Notes: a model not told the origin generated them from the sequence alone. 64,000 nt of DNA from Streptomyces cirratus (GCF_014650775.1 NZ_BMVP01000002.1:744001-808000), one strand, 5' to 3'. Counted from the stretch's first letter, positions 18,660-29,200 are shown. Program-made: numbers and translations.

Positions 18660-20075
18660 ATGGAGTGCGCACCACCCGCACGGAAGCACCCGGAGGCCGA
18701 CATCAGCCGCACAGCCCTGTGGCGCGGGCTGCCGCCGCTCCTCGCCGTCGTTCTCGGCCTCTGGGGCCTGGAACGCGGCCCCGGCGGCGGCAGCATGTGG
18801 CGCGACGAATCCGTCACCGTCCAAGTCGCGCACCGCCCGCCGGCCGCCCTCGGGGAGCTCCTCGGGCGGGTCGACGCCGTCCACGGGCTGTACTACCTGC
18901 TGATGCACGGGGTCTTCGCCCTGTGGGACGGCGGCCTGTGGGCGCTGCGCCTGCCCTCCGTCGCCGCCACCGCCCTGGCCGCCGCCGGGGTGGCCGCGGT
19001 GGCGCACCGGCTGGCGGGGCCGAGGGCCGCGGTGATCGCCGGCACCGCCTACGCCCTGCTGCCGCCCGTGCAGATGTACGCCCAGGAGGGGCGCTCGTAC
19101 GCCCTCGTCGCCTGCGCCGTGGTGTGGGCCACGTACCTGATGCTGGCCGAGCGGTGGGTGGCGTACGCGGTGGTGCTGCTGCTCGGCTGCTGGCTGCACG
19201 AGTTCGCGGTACTCGCCCTCCTCGCGCACGGCTGCGCCGCCTGGCGTTCGCGCGGCTGGCGGTGGAGCGCCGCGGCCGTCGTCGCCGCACTGCTGCCGCT
19301 GGCCGTCGTCAGTGCCCGGCAGGCGCAGCAGCAGCTCGGCTGGCTCGGGCGGCCGAGCTGGCAGGACTGGACGGCCTACGGGGTGCTCGCGCTCACGGTG
19401 GTGCTCCTGGCGCGGGGCGTCCGGGACGAGCGGCGGGCGCTGCGGGTCGCGGTGCCGCTCGCGCTGCTGCCGCCGGGGCTGCTGATGGCGGTCTCCCTGG
19501 TGCACCCCTGGTACGTCGACCGGTACGTGCTCTACGCACTGGCCGGGCCGGCGCTGCTGATCGGGCTGCGGCTCGGCCGGGCCGGCGGCGTGCCGGCACG
19601 CGCGGTGTGGCCCTGGGTGCTGGCCGGGGCGCTGCTGGTGCCGTGGGGATGGTGGTCGGGGTGGCTGCGGACCCCCGAGAGCCGCAAGGACGACGTGCTG
19701 GCGGTGGCCGCCGCCGTCCGGGAGCGGGCCCGGCCGGGGGACGCCGTGCTGTTCATGCCGTCGCGGCGGCGCGAGTGGCTGCTGTCCTCCCCCGGGACGT
19801 ACGCGCCGCTGCGCGACCTGGCCCTGGCCCGGACCCCGGCGGCCTCGCACAGCCTGTGGGGGACCGAGCTGCCCGCCGGGGAGGTACGGGCCCGGCTGGC
19901 CGGGACACCGAGGGTGGTGGCCCTGCTCGACCCGCAGGGGCAGCCGCTGGACCCGTATCCGGCCGAGGCCGCGAAACGGGAGGCGCTGGCGGCCGGGTTC
20001 CGGCTGTGCTCGCTCACACAGGTGCGGGGGGCGAGGGTCGCGGTGTACGGGCGCACGGCAGCCGACTGCGGCTGA
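18660..20075 (+). CDS. GT-C fold (family 39-like) membrane glycosyltransferase
   Basis: 471 aa from ATG 18660; no good ribosome site is visible, but no other in-frame start precedes the conserved part. After the first membrane helix (LLAVVLGLWGLERG) the sequence MWRDESVT gives the acidic DE pair expected on the first extracytoplasmic loop of GT-C enzymes. About ten hydrophobic helices follow, then a C-terminal soluble domain that starts near KDDVLAVAAAVRERARPGDAVLF. Such enzymes transfer mannose or other sugars from polyprenyl-phosphate donors to envelope acceptors. Substrate is unknown. The divergent lipoprotein neighbour is a speculative acceptor. Confidence 0.8.
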   Translation: MECAPPARKHPEADISRTALWRGLPPLLAVVLGLWGLERGPGGGSMWRDESVTVQVAHRPPAALGELLGRVDAVHGLYYLLMHGVFALWDGGLWALRLPSVAATALAAAGVAAVAHRLAGPRAAVIAGTAYALLPPVQMYAQEGRSYALVACAVVWATYLMLAERWVAYAVVLLLGCWLHEFAVLALLAHGCAAWRSRGWRWSAAAVVAALLPLAVVSARQAQQQLGWLGRPSWQDWTAYGVLALTVVLLARGVRDERRALRVAVPLALLPPGLLMAVSLVHPWYVDRYVLYALAGPALLIGLRLGRAGGVPARAVWPWVLAGALLVPWGWWSGWLRTPESRKDDVLAVAAAVRERARPGDAVLFMPSRRREWLLSSPGTYAPLRDLALARTPAASHSLWGTELPAGEVRARLAGTPRVVALLDPQGQPLDPYPAEAAKREALAAGFRLCSLTQVRGARVAVYGRTAADCG

Positions 20076-20132
20076 AAACACCGCGGGGGAGCGGTGGTTG
20101 GATGGGCGGCCCTACTGTGCTGGAGGAACCGT

Positions 20133-21011
20133 ATGACCGAGCCCGCTCGCCTTTCCGGACCGCTGATCGGCGTCCGGCAGCTCGCCGCCCGCCTCGGGGA
20201 GCCGGGGCTGGTGCTGTTCGACGCCTCCGTCGGCGCGCTGCGCGGCGCGGACCGGCGGATCCCGGGGGCCCGCCCCTTCGACCTCGACGGGGCGCTGTCC
20301 GACCACGACGCGCCCGCGCCGCACACGATGCCCGCGGCCACGGTGTTCGAGGAGGCGATGCGGGGCCTCGGGCTCGGCGACTGCGACACGGTGGTCGTGT
20401 ACGACGGCGCCGGGATCTACTCCAGCGCCCGGGCCTGGTGGATGCTGCGCGCGATGGGCTTCGACCGTGCCGCCGTCCTGGACGGTGGGCTGCCCGCGTG
20501 GAGCGCCGCCGGACTGCCGGTGGAGGACACCGGCCCGGCGTACGAGGGCCCGCGCGGCTCCTTCACCGCCCGGCCGCGGCCCGGGCTGCTGGTGGACGCC
20601 GCCACCGTGGCCGAGGCCCTGGCGGATCCGGGCGCCGCAGTGCTCGACGCCCGCACCCGGGAGCGGTTCGCGGGCACCGCGCCGGAACCCCGGCCGGGGC
20701 TGCGCGGCGGCCACATGCCGGGGGCGGTCAGCCTCCCCTTCGCGGAACTCCAGGGCCCCGGCGGCCTGATGCGGCCCGCGCTGGAACTGCGGGAGGCGTT
20801 CCGCACGGCGGCGGGTGAGCGCGAGCGCCTCTACCTCAGCTGCGGCTCGGGGGTGACGGCCTGCGTCCTCGCGCTCGGCGCCGAGCTGGCCGGCTACCGG
20901 GAAACGGCCGTCTACGACGGCTCCTGGAGCGAATGGGGCCTCCCCGAGCTTCCCGGCCGGTCCCTGCACCCCGGCCCGTCCCTGCACCGCCCGGTGGTGA
21001 CGGGGGGTTAA
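20133..21011 (+). CDS. Tandem-rhodanese sulfurtransferase
   Basis: 292 aa from ATG 20133 with GGAGGA just upstream. Two rhodanese domains: an inactive N-terminal one (VLFDASVG...VVVYDGAGIYSSAR) and a catalytic C-terminal one with VLDARTRERF and the active-site loop CGSGVTA, Cys237. The CG(S/T)GVT loop is typical of 3-mercaptopyruvate sulfurtransferases rather than thiosulfate enzymes. It moves sulfane sulfur in the cytoplasm, with roles in cyanide detoxification and thiol metabolism. Confidence 0.92.
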   Translation: MTEPARLSGPLIGVRQLAARLGEPGLVLFDASVGALRGADRRIPGARPFDLDGALSDHDAPAPHTMPAATVFEEAMRGLGLGDCDTVVVYDGAGIYSSARAWWMLRAMGFDRAAVLDGGLPAWSAAGLPVEDTGPAYEGPRGSFTARPRPGLLVDAATVAEALADPGAAVLDARTRERFAGTAPEPRPGLRGGHMPGAVSLPFAELQGPGGLMRPALELREAFRTAAGERERLYLSCGSGVTACVLALGAELAGYRETAVYDGSWSEWGLPELPGRSLHPGPSLHRPVVTGG

Positions 21012-21076
21012 CCCCCGGTCCGTCCCGGGTAGCGGCCCCATCGTGGCAGGGGGCGCGGTCCGTCAGACTTGCGGTC

Positions 21077-21847
21077 ATGACCTTCCGCTCCCGCGCCCTC
21101 CCCGCCCGACCGGCCCTCGCGTTACCCGCCCTCGCCGCCACGGCCGCACTGCTCCTCACCGGCTGTTCCTTCGGCCGTCTTGTCGAGGGCGGGCAGAAGA
21201 CGGCGACCGACGACGCCACCGTGACCGAGGCCGTCAACGCCGTCGAGGTGACGGACGGGCGGCACGGCTCCGTCGAGGTCACCCCGGGCAGCGGCCCCGG
21301 CGTCACCGTCCACCGCACGGTCCACTACCGCGGTGACACCCGGCCCCGGCCGGTCCAGCAGGTCACGGGGGGTGTGCTCACCTTCGCAGGCGGCTGCGCC
21401 GGCACCTGCTACGTCGACTACCGGCTGGAGGTACCCGCCTCGGCGACGGTGAGGCTGCGGACCGACAGCGGTCGCCTCAGCGTCACCGGCGTCGCCGCCG
21501 CCGACCTCACCTCCTCCTCGGGTGACGTCAGGGCCGAACGCATCGCCGGCCAACTCAAGATCCGTACCTCGTCGGGCGACATCAGGGCCGCCGGACTGTC
21601 CGGCCCGCGGGCCGACGTCCACTCGGACTCGGGCGACGCCCGCCTGGCCTTCGTCACGCCCCCGGCCGCGGTCACCACCGACACCGGCTCGGGTGACCTG
21701 ACGCTCCGGGTGCCCCGCGCGCCCTACCGGATCGACGCCGCCACCGCCTCCGGCTCCCGTGACATCGCCCTCCCCGCCGATCCGGCGGCCTCGGCGAGCC
21801 TCTCGGTGAAGACCACCTCGGGCGATCTGCACCTCTCGGCCGACTGA
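21077..21847 (+). CDS. DUF4097-type beta-repeat lipoprotein
   Basis: 256 aa from ATG 21077. A signal peptide ends with lipobox LLLTGC (Cys near 33). The rest is repeated beta-strand units of the type S-G-D-[VI]-R (SSSGDVRAERI, TSSGDIRAAGL, SDSGDARLAF, TGSGDLTLRV, TTSGDLHLSA), the hallmark of DUF4097/putative adhesin proteins that fold as a beta helix. A CAGTC pair suggests a disulfide. There is no Shine-Dalgarno site; CAGACT seven bases before the ATG could be the -10 box of a leaderless transcript. Confidence 0.85.
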   Translation: MTFRSRALPARPALALPALAATAALLLTGCSFGRLVEGGQKTATDDATVTEAVNAVEVTDGRHGSVEVTPGSGPGVTVHRTVHYRGDTRPRPVQQVTGGVLTFAGGCAGTCYVDYRLEVPASATVRLRTDSGRLSVTGVAAADLTSSSGDVRAERIAGQLKIRTSSGDIRAAGLSGPRADVHSDSGDARLAFVTPPAAVTTDTGSGDLTLRVPRAPYRIDAATASGSRDIALPADPAASASLSVKTTSGDLHLSAD

Positions 21848-21859
21848 CCCGCGCCACAT

Positions 21860-21876
21860 GTTCGCCCCCGGCGAAC
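21860..21876. promoter_or_regulatory. ClgR-type operator upstream of lon
   Basis: An exact palindrome GTTCGC-N5-GCGAAC. The published ClgR recognition pattern in Streptomyces is GTTCGC-N5-GCG, found before clp and lon genes, so this is a strong candidate activator site 75 bases before the lon start. Confidence 0.8.
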
Positions 21877-21908
21877 TGAGGTTGGGGAACAATGCCGGGC
21901 TCCGGGAC

Positions 21909-21929
21909 ATTGAGTCGGCATAGCTCAAC
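21909..21929. promoter_or_regulatory. HAIR-like (HspR) operator upstream of lon
   Basis: ATTGAGT-N7-GCTCAAC, against the HAIR consensus CTTGAGT-N7-ACTCAAG: 6 of 7 and 5 of 7 matches with the right spacing. The Streptomyces lon gene is a known member of the HspR/HAIR heat-shock regulon. The site ends 21 bases before the lon ATG, where bound HspR would block transcription. Confidence 0.75.
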
Positions 21930-21950
21930 TTCACTGCCGGAGGGAAGATC

Positions 21951-24350
21951 ATGGCTTCGACGTCCGTAACGCTCACCCTGCCCGTGCTGCCGCTCGATGA
22001 CGAGGTCGTGCTGCCCGGAATGGTGGTACCGCTGGACCTGTCCGACGCCGAGGTGCGCGGAGCCGTGGAGGCCGCCCAGGCCGCCGCGGGCAGCGGGAAG
22101 CCGCGGGTGCTGCTCGTACCGCGGGTCGACGGCAAGTACGCCGGGACGGGGGTGCTCGGGACCGTCGAGCAGGTGGGACGGCTCTCCGACGGTGACCCCG
22201 GGGCGCTGATCCGCGGCCGAGGCCGCGTCCGCATCGGCGCCGGGACCACCGGCCCCGGGGCCGCGCTGTGGGTGGAGGGGGAGACCGTCGACGAACAGGT
22301 GCCCGACCCGCTGCCCGGGTCCGTCGCCGAGCTCGTCAAGGAGTACAAGGCCCTCGCCACCACCTGGCTCAAGAAGCGCGGCGCCTGGCAGGTCGTGGAC
22401 CGGGTCCAGCAGATCGAAGGGGTCTCGGCGCTCGCCGACAACTCCGGGTACTCGCCGTTCCTGACCGTGGCCCAGAAGGTCGAGCTGCTGGAGACGGCCG
22501 ACCCCGTCGCCCGGCTCAAGCTCGCCATCAAGGCGCTCAGCGAGCACCTCGCCGAACAGGACGTCGCCGAATCCATCGCCAAGGACGTCCAGGACGGCGT
22601 CGACAAGCAGCAGCGCGAGTTCCTGCTCCGCCGCCAGCTGGAGGCCGTCCGCAAGGAACTGCGCGAGCTCAACGGCGAGAAGGACGGCGAGGAGTCCGAC
22701 GACTACCGGGCCCGCGTCGAGGCCGCCGACCTGCCCGAGAAGGTACGGGAGGCCGCGCTCAAGGAAGTCGAGAAGCTGGAGCGGGCCAGCGACCAGTCGC
22801 CTGAGGGCTCCTGGATCCGGACCTGGCTGGACACCGTCCTGGAGCTGCCCTGGAACGAGCGCACCGAGGACGAGTACGACATCCGCGGCGCCCGCGCGGT
22901 GCTCGACGCCGAGCACGCCGGACTGAGCGACGTGAAGGACCGCATCACCGAGTACCTCGCCGTCCGAAAGCGGCGCTCCGAGCGCGGCATGGGTGTCATC
23001 GGCGGCCGCCGCGGCGGCGCCGTACTGGCCCTGGTGGGACCGCCCGGCGTCGGCAAGACCTCCCTCGGCGAATCGGTCGCGCACGCCATGGGTCGAAAGT
23101 TCGTCCGGGTCGCCCTCGGCGGCGTCCGGGACGAGGCCGAGATCCGCGGCCACCGGCGGACGTACGTCGGCGCGCTGCCCGGCCGCATCGTGCGGGCCAT
23201 CAAGGAGGCCGGGTCCATGAACCCGGTCGTGCTCCTGGACGAGATCGACAAGGTCGGGTCCGACTTCCGCGGCGACCCGGCGGCCGCACTGCTGGAAGTG
23301 CTGGACCCCGCGCAGAACCACACGTTCCGCGACCACTACCTGGAAGTGGAGCTGGACCTGAGCGACGTGGTGTTCCTGGCCACCGCGAACGTGCTCGAAG
23401 CCATCCCCGAAGCGCTCGCGGACCGCATGGAACTCGTCAGGCTCGACGGCTACACCGAGGACGAGAAGATCGTCATCGCCCGTGACCACCTGCTGCCGCG
23501 CCAGCTGGAGCGGGCCGGGCTCGCCGCCGACGAGGTGGTCCTGGAGGAGGACGCGCTGCGCAAGCTGGCCGGGGAGTACACCCGGGAGGCGGGCGTGCGC
23601 ACCCTGGAGCGGTCCCTGGCGCGGCTGCTGCGCAAGGTCGCCTCGCAGCACGAGCTGGGGGAGCGGGACCTGCCGTTCAGCATCGGCGCGGACGACCTGC
23701 GGGCGCTCATCGGGCGGCCGCACCACGTGCCGGAGTCCGCGCAGGACCCGGCCGAGCGGCGCACCGCCGTGCCGGGTGTGGCCACCGGCCTCGCCGTGAC
23801 GGGAGCGGGCGGCGACGTGCTCTTCGTGGAGGCCTCTCTGGCCGATCCGGAGACCGGGGCGGCCGGGCTGACCCTGACGGGGCAGCTGGGTGACGTGATG
23901 AAGGAGTCGGCGCAGATCGCCCTCAGCTTCCTGCGCTCGCACGGAGCGGAGCTGGAGCTTCCGGTCGCCGACCTGAAGGACCGGGGCGTGCACATCCACT
24001 TCCCGGCGGGGGCGGTACCGAAGGACGGTCCGAGCGCGGGCATCACGATGACGACAGCGCTGGCGTCGCTGCTGTCGGGGCGGCAGGTGCGGACGGACGT
24101 GGCGATGACCGGGGAGGTCTCGCTGACCGGGCGGGTGCTGCCGATCGGCGGGGTCAAGCAGAAGCTGCTGGCAGCGCATCGGGCGGGGCTGACGACGGTG
24201 ATCATCCCGAAGCGGAACGAAGCCGATCTGGACGACGTGCCGGCGGAGGTTCTGGAGGGGCTGGAGGTGCATCCGGTCACGGACGTGCGGCAGGTGCTGG
24301 AGCTGGCGCTGGCCGAGGCGGAGGTGGCGGCGGCGGTCACGGCGGCCTGA
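21951..24350 (+). CDS. lon: ATP-dependent protease Lon (LonA)
   Basis: 799 aa. An N-terminal substrate-binding domain begins LPVLPLDDEVVLPGMVVPL, then a coiled-coil region near 200-260, the AAA+ module with Walker A GPPGVGKT (Lys369) and Walker B VVLLDEIDK, and the C-terminal serine protease domain with catalytic Ser695 in KDGPSAG and Lys738 in GGVKQKLLAA, spaced 43 residues as in E. coli Lon. It degrades misfolded and regulatory proteins in the cytoplasm. GGAGGGAAG precedes the ATG. Regulation by ClgR and HspR is indicated by the two palindromes upstream. Confidence 0.98.
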   Translation: MASTSVTLTLPVLPLDDEVVLPGMVVPLDLSDAEVRGAVEAAQAAAGSGKPRVLLVPRVDGKYAGTGVLGTVEQVGRLSDGDPGALIRGRGRVRIGAGTTGPGAALWVEGETVDEQVPDPLPGSVAELVKEYKALATTWLKKRGAWQVVDRVQQIEGVSALADNSGYSPFLTVAQKVELLETADPVARLKLAIKALSEHLAEQDVAESIAKDVQDGVDKQQREFLLRRQLEAVRKELRELNGEKDGEESDDYRARVEAADLPEKVREAALKEVEKLERASDQSPEGSWIRTWLDTVLELPWNERTEDEYDIRGARAVLDAEHAGLSDVKDRITEYLAVRKRRSERGMGVIGGRRGGAVLALVGPPGVGKTSLGESVAHAMGRKFVRVALGGVRDEAEIRGHRRTYVGALPGRIVRAIKEAGSMNPVVLLDEIDKVGSDFRGDPAAALLEVLDPAQNHTFRDHYLEVELDLSDVVFLATANVLEAIPEALADRMELVRLDGYTEDEKIVIARDHLLPRQLERAGLAADEVVLEEDALRKLAGEYTREAGVRTLERSLARLLRKVASQHELGERDLPFSIGADDLRALIGRPHHVPESAQDPAERRTAVPGVATGLAVTGAGGDVLFVEASLADPETGAAGLTLTGQLGDVMKESAQIALSFLRSHGAELELPVADLKDRGVHIHFPAGAVPKDGPSAGITMTTALASLLSGRQVRTDVAMTGEVSLTGRVLPIGGVKQKLLAAHRAGLTTVIIPKRNEADLDDVPAEVLEGLEVHPVTDVRQVLELALAEAEVAAAVTAA

Positions 24351-24373
24351 CGCGGCCCCGGCCGCGCCGGGTG

Positions 24374-24394
24374 GTCTGGGGCTCCGCCCCAGAC
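24374..24394. terminator. GTCTGGGGC hairpin and dispersed Streptomyces repeat
   Basis: A 9-bp stem (24374-24382/24386-24394) with a TCC loop directly after lon. It starts a wider stretch to about 24,490 in which a GCGCCTCA...GGCCGGCGGGGCTGGG phrase occurs twice. This wording recurs after many Streptomyces genes as a dispersed intergenic repeat and terminator. The remaining bases to 24,590 hold the marR promoter region. Confidence 0.65.
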
Positions 24395-24590
24395 CCCGCG
24401 CCTCAAACGCCGGCGGGGCCGGGTTCGGCCGCGCGCCTCAGTGGCCGGCGGGGCTGGGTTCGGCCCCGTGCCCTGATCGTCGGGGAGGGGCTGGATCTGC
24501 CGGTTTGGCGGGGGCGTCGTGCCGTGCGGGGGGTGCGCTGCGAAATACTGGGTGGACGCAGCGTGATCACACCATCGACGGGAGCCGGAC

Positions 24591-25031
24591 GTGCACGGGA
24601 GAGAAGACCAGGAGTTCCTTGCCCTGGAGCGGGAGCTGTCCGTCTTCCTCCGACGTGCTCGCGCCTCCTCCGGCGAGATGGCCCGGGCTCTCCACCCCGA
24701 ACTGGAGCCGGCCGCGTACGGGCTCCTCGTCCGGCTGGAGGCCGCGGGGCGGCAGCGGGCCACCGAGCTCGCCGCCTACTTCGGGGTCGGCAAGGCCACC
24801 ATGAGCCGCCAGCTGCGCGCCCTGGAGGTACTCGGCCTGGTGGCCCGCGAGCCGGACCCCGCCGACGGCCGTGCCTTCCTCGTCGGACTCACCGACGAGG
24901 GCCGGGCCCGGTTCCTGCGGGTGCGGGGTGCCCGGCGCGAGCAGTACATGCGCAAGCTGGCCGACTGGGACCGTGGTGAGGTCGCCGAGCTGGCCCGGCT
25001 GCTCCACCAGCTCAACCAGGGCGGCGAGTAG
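24591..25031 (+). CDS. MarR-family transcriptional regulator
   Basis: 146 aa from GTG 24591 with GGAG six bases before. Helices for dimerisation flank a winged helix-turn-helix: RATELAAYFGVGKATMSRQLRALEVLGLVAREPDPADGR (shown by its key pieces ATELAAYFGVGKATMSR and the wing ADGRA). The family senses phenolics, oxidants or antibiotics and represses neighbouring genes. It stops 30 bases from the convergent PP2C-like gene. Its target is not evident; autoregulation or lon-related control are only possibilities. Confidence 0.9.
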   Translation: MHGREDQEFLALERELSVFLRRARASSGEMARALHPELEPAAYGLLVRLEAAGRQRATELAAYFGVGKATMSRQLRALEVLGLVAREPDPADGRAFLVGLTDEGRARFLRVRGARREQYMRKLADWDRGEVAELARLLHQLNQGGE

Positions 25032-25061
25032 GCCGAGCGGGCCGACTGGACCCCGCGTGGG

Positions 25062-25835
25062 TCACAGCTCCGCGTAGACCGCCGACGCGTCGTCGTGGCG
25101 CTTGTGGCGGGCCGGCGGGCGAGCCGGGTCGGACTCCGCCGCCCGGACCCGGCCGATCAGGCCCTCGGCGCCCTCCTTGCGCAGCACCGCCATGCAGTCC
25201 GCCCAGTCGCCCTCCCGGAACGTGTCCGTCCACCGGCTGGCCCCGTCCGTGAGCGCGGCCACCGCCCGCACGTCCCCCCGCGGGGTACGCCCCGTCACCG
25301 CCCGGGCAGCCACCGCCGGATCCGCGGCCGCCGTGAAGAAGCCGCCCTCCGCGTTGCGCAGCGCGTCCGCCGTGGCCTCCGACCGCAACGCCGCACGCGG
25401 CACCCGGTCCAGCCGGTCGTCCACCACCGCCGCGACCCCGCCCCCGGGCGCCTGCAACAGCAGTACGGAGTCCGACAGCACCAGATGCTCCACCTGCGTC
25501 TCGTCCCAACGCGCCATCACCACCGTCGCCTGCGGGGTGCGCACGTGAGAAAGGTCACAGCCGTCGCCGTGAGCCGCGGCGGTCGCCCTGATGGCCTCCG
25601 CCAGGATCCGGTCCAGCGGCATGTCCCGCCGCGAGCCCGACAGTTCGGCCAGCCGGCCGCCGAGCCGGGCCGTGAACCACGGCACCCCGTGTACGCAGCC
25701 GTCGTCGCCGCGCGGCGGCGTCACTCCGTCGAGAAGCACCACAACTCCGCCGCCCAATGCGGGTATCGCAGCTGAGACCCAGTCCTCGTTGGGGCGTTCC
25801 GGGCTGCCGGCCACCGAGGCCAAGTCGATCCGCAT
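25062..25835 (-). CDS. PP2C-like protein phosphatase domain protein
   Basis: 257 aa from ATG 25835. Motifs of the PP2C fold are visible: PNEDWVSA (N-terminal Asp/Glu), VVLLDGVTPP (metal-binding DG), TVVMARWDE, LSDSVLLL and ALTDGAS. The metal-binding aspartates appear present, but the sequence is divergent and the family in Streptomyces is mostly uncharacterised. It probably dephosphorylates Ser/Thr-phosphorylated proteins. It is divergent from the conservon that begins 377 bases away. Confidence 0.8.
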   Translation of the reverse strand: MRIDLASVAGSPERPNEDWVSAAIPALGGGVVVLLDGVTPPRGDDGCVHGVPWFTARLGGRLAELSGSRRDMPLDRILAEAIRATAAAHGDGCDLSHVRTPQATVVMARWDETQVEHLVLSDSVLLLQAPGGGVAAVVDDRLDRVPRAALRSEATADALRNAEGGFFTAAADPAVAARAVTGRTPRGDVRAVAALTDGASRWTDTFREGDWADCMAVLRKEGAEGLIGRVRAAESDPARPPARHKRHDDASAVYAEL

Positions 25836-26212
25836 GCGGACATTCTGCCCCGCCCGGCAGTCGCGGACGGACCCGGCGTCGAGGTCAGGTCCATACCAAA
25901 TCGGGAGCGGTGGGACGCCCGCGCGGGCCCCGCGGGGCGGGAAGGGCGGGGCATCTTGCCAAAGCGCGCCGCGTTCTTTCAACCACCCGTCCACGGACGG
26001 CGCCTGGCACACCCGGCCCGAGTTGGTCGGCCACTCCTCCGTGATGTTCACTCCTTCGAGTGGCGGGGTGGGCGATGTGCGGCTCTGTTCCCATCGCACT
26101 GCGAAGGTCTGAGGCGGTACGAGGGGGCAGGGGGCGTTTACTTGTTGACCGGCCGTTACCTCGGCCACACGAGTAGACGAGCACGAGCACACGTACAGGA
26201 TTGCGAGCACCG
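25836..26212. other. Divergent intergenic region before the conservon
   Basis: 377 bases without a supportable gene. TTGACC at 26145-26150 could be a -35 box for the conservon, but no well-spaced -10 box is seen. Apparent minus-strand extension of the PP2C frame through here has poor codon pattern. Confidence 0.4.
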
Positions 26213-29200
26213 GTGCAGAAGAAGCGGTCTCGGAAGAACGGCACCGCCAGCGCAGACGGACCCGCCATCGCAGGACGTCGCGTCCGCGTGCGCAGCAGGC
26301 TGGTGGTCGGCGTGGCCGTCGCGGGCCTCACCGTCCTCGCGGCAGGCGCTCCCGCCGTCGTCTCCGCAACCAGAGAACTGAACGACTCCCAGCGGCTGGT
26401 GACCCTCGCCGAACAAGCGCAGGCGAGCCTGACCCTGGCGCACCTCCTGGGCGACGAGCGCGATGCCGTCGTCGAGTACGCCGCCAAGGGCCGCCCGGCG
26501 GGCGCCAAGACGGCCGTACAGGAACGAGTCGCCGGCACCGACCGGCAGCTGTCCGAGGTCCGGGCCGACGCGGAGGAGCAACTCGCCGGCGTACTCGGCC
26601 GGATCCCGGCCGTACGCACCGAGGCCGTCGACGGCAAGGGCAGCCCCCTCGCCGCGTACCAGGCCTACAGCGCCGTCATCGCGGAACTCCTCGCTCCGGG
26701 CGACCGGCTCGCGGAACTGACCCCGCCGCGCGCGGAGGCCGCACTGGCCACCACCCGCCCGCTCGCCCCGCTCGGCCAGGCCGTCGAGCAGGCCTCGGCG
26801 ACCCGGGGACTGCTGCTCGCCGCCCTCGCCGTCCCCGCCCCCCGCGGGGAGCAGCCCTCCGGCGGCTCCACCACCTCCGGAGCCTTTGCCGCGGACGAAC
26901 TCACCGCCGCCGCCCAGCGCACCCGCGTCCGGGAACAGGCGGCCCTCGACGACTTCGCGCGGGCCGCGCGGCCCGACGTACGGCAGACGCTGACCGTCAC
27001 CGTCACCGGTCCCGAGGTCAAGTCGGCCGACGACTACCTCAAGCGCCTCACGGAGCGGCCGACGCTGTCCGCCGCCGACCGCAAGACCGACGCGGGCGCC
27101 GTCGGCTCGGCCCTCACCGCCCGCATCGACCGGATGCGCTCGGTGGAGTCCACGCTGGCCGGCCAGCGCTCCACGGCCCTCGCCACCCTGCGCGACGACG
27201 ACGTCCAGCGGCTGGAGCTGCTCGTCGCCTTCCTCGGCGTGCTGTTCCTGTTCGTCGTCGGCGTCTCCACGGCCGTCGCCCGCTCGCTGACCCGGCCGCT
27301 GTCCGTGCTGCGCCGGGGCGCGGAGCGGCTGGCGACGCCCGAGGGCTCGGTGGAGCCGGTCCGGTTCACCGGTCGCAACGACGAGTTCGCCGAGGTCGTA
27401 CGCCACCTCAACGCGGTACGGGACCAGACCGTCGCCCTGCACACCAAGGTCGCCGGGCTCGACGCGGACCGGCGCCGGCTCATCGGCCGCAACGAGGCGC
27501 TGTCCTCGGGCCGGGGCGCGCTGGAAACGGAACTGGCGGAGGTCCGCGCCCGGCTGGAAGCGGAGCTTGCGGAGCTGCGGGCAGGGCTGGACGAGCACCG
27601 GCGCATCATGTCGACGACCTCCGTCTCGCTCTCGCTGCGGACCTTGGGCCTGGTCGAGCGGCAGCTGGCGGTCATCGAGGAGCTGGAGTCCAAGGAACAG
27701 GACCCGGAACGGCTCTCGACCCTGTTCAAGCTGGACCACCTGGCGACGGTGATGCGCCGCCACAACGAGAACCTGCTGGTGCTGGCCGGACAGGAACACG
27801 GCCACGGGCAGGCGCTGCCGGTGCCGCTGGTCGACGTGATGCGGGCGGCGGTCAGCGAGATCGAACGCTACGAGCGGGTCGACCTGGCGGCGATGCCGTC
27901 GTACACGCAGGTCGCCGGGCACGCCGCCGACGACATCTCGCACGTGCTCGCGGAACTCCTGGAGAACGCGACGACGTTCTCGCCGCCGGACGCCAAGGTG
28001 AAGGTGTCCGGACGGCTGCTGGACTCCGGTGAGGTGCTGCTGTCCGTGGTGGACGAGGGCATCGGGGTCACCGCCGACCGGTTGGAGACGCTGAACGCCC
28101 GCCTCGCCACGCCGGAGGCGTACGACGAGGAACCGGAAGCGGAACACGGGCTGGGCCTCGGCCTGTACGTGGCCGGCCGCCTCGCGGCGCGCCACGGGGT
28201 GACCGCGGAGCTCCGGGCCGGGCGGCACGGCGGGACGGAGGCCCTGGTGGTCGTCCCGGCCGCGCTGCTGCCGGTCGCGCCGCCGACCTCGCCCGTGCAC
28301 ACGCTGACCACGCCGGGACTGCCGGAGTTCCGGCTGCCCGGGGTGATCGCGGAGGCCAACGAGAACACGCTGCCCCCGCGGGTTCCTCCGGCGGTTCAGG
28401 GGGCCGAGGGGAAGTCCTCCGCCGAGCCGGGTACGGAGCCCGGGGCTGCTGCCGGCGCGGGTGCGCACCCGGATGCGGACCCGGAGCCCGACACGGACGC
28501 GGCGACCGCCGACGCCGCCACGGGCGCCGGCCCGGACGGGGGCCTCGGGGGCCCCGCAGCGGACCGGTCCACCGCGGGCGCCGGCCCGGACGGGGCCCCC
28601 GGGGCCGCCTCCGGCCCCGCCGCAGTGAGCGGGACCCCGGCCGACGACGCCGGCTCCGCCGCAGCGGGCCGCTTCGGCCCGGGCGAGGACCCGGACGGGC
28701 AGGCGGCCCCCCTTGAGGAGCCGTCGCCCGGGGGCGTCGCCTTCGGGGGCTCCGCGGGGCAGACGCCCCCCGGGGCGCAGGTGTTCACGGTCGGCGCGCC
28801 CGGCGGCGCGGAGCCGGGCGCGGCGGGGCCCGGGGAGGAGCTCCTCGCGAGGGTCGTGCCCGAGCCGGACCCGGCGGCCTTCGCGGTGCCCGACCCCGGC
28901 CCGGCGGGCGCCGAGCCGCTGCCGGAGACCGCACCCGGGGCCGTCGTACAGCAGGAAACGCCGGCTGCGCCCGCGCGGCCCGGCACCGCCCCGGCGGAGC
29001 CCGACCCCCACGGCCGGGCCGCCGCCGAGGACAACTGGCTCCCGCGCCAGGGCAACCACGCCCATCCCGAGGAGGCCGTCACCGGCACGGGCCTGCCGAA
29101 GCGGACCCCACGCCCCGCGGCCAAGGCCGCGACGGCCGGGCGCCCCGCCGACGTACGGCCCGAACCGCGCCGGGTGGACGCCGAAGAGCTGCGCCGCAGA

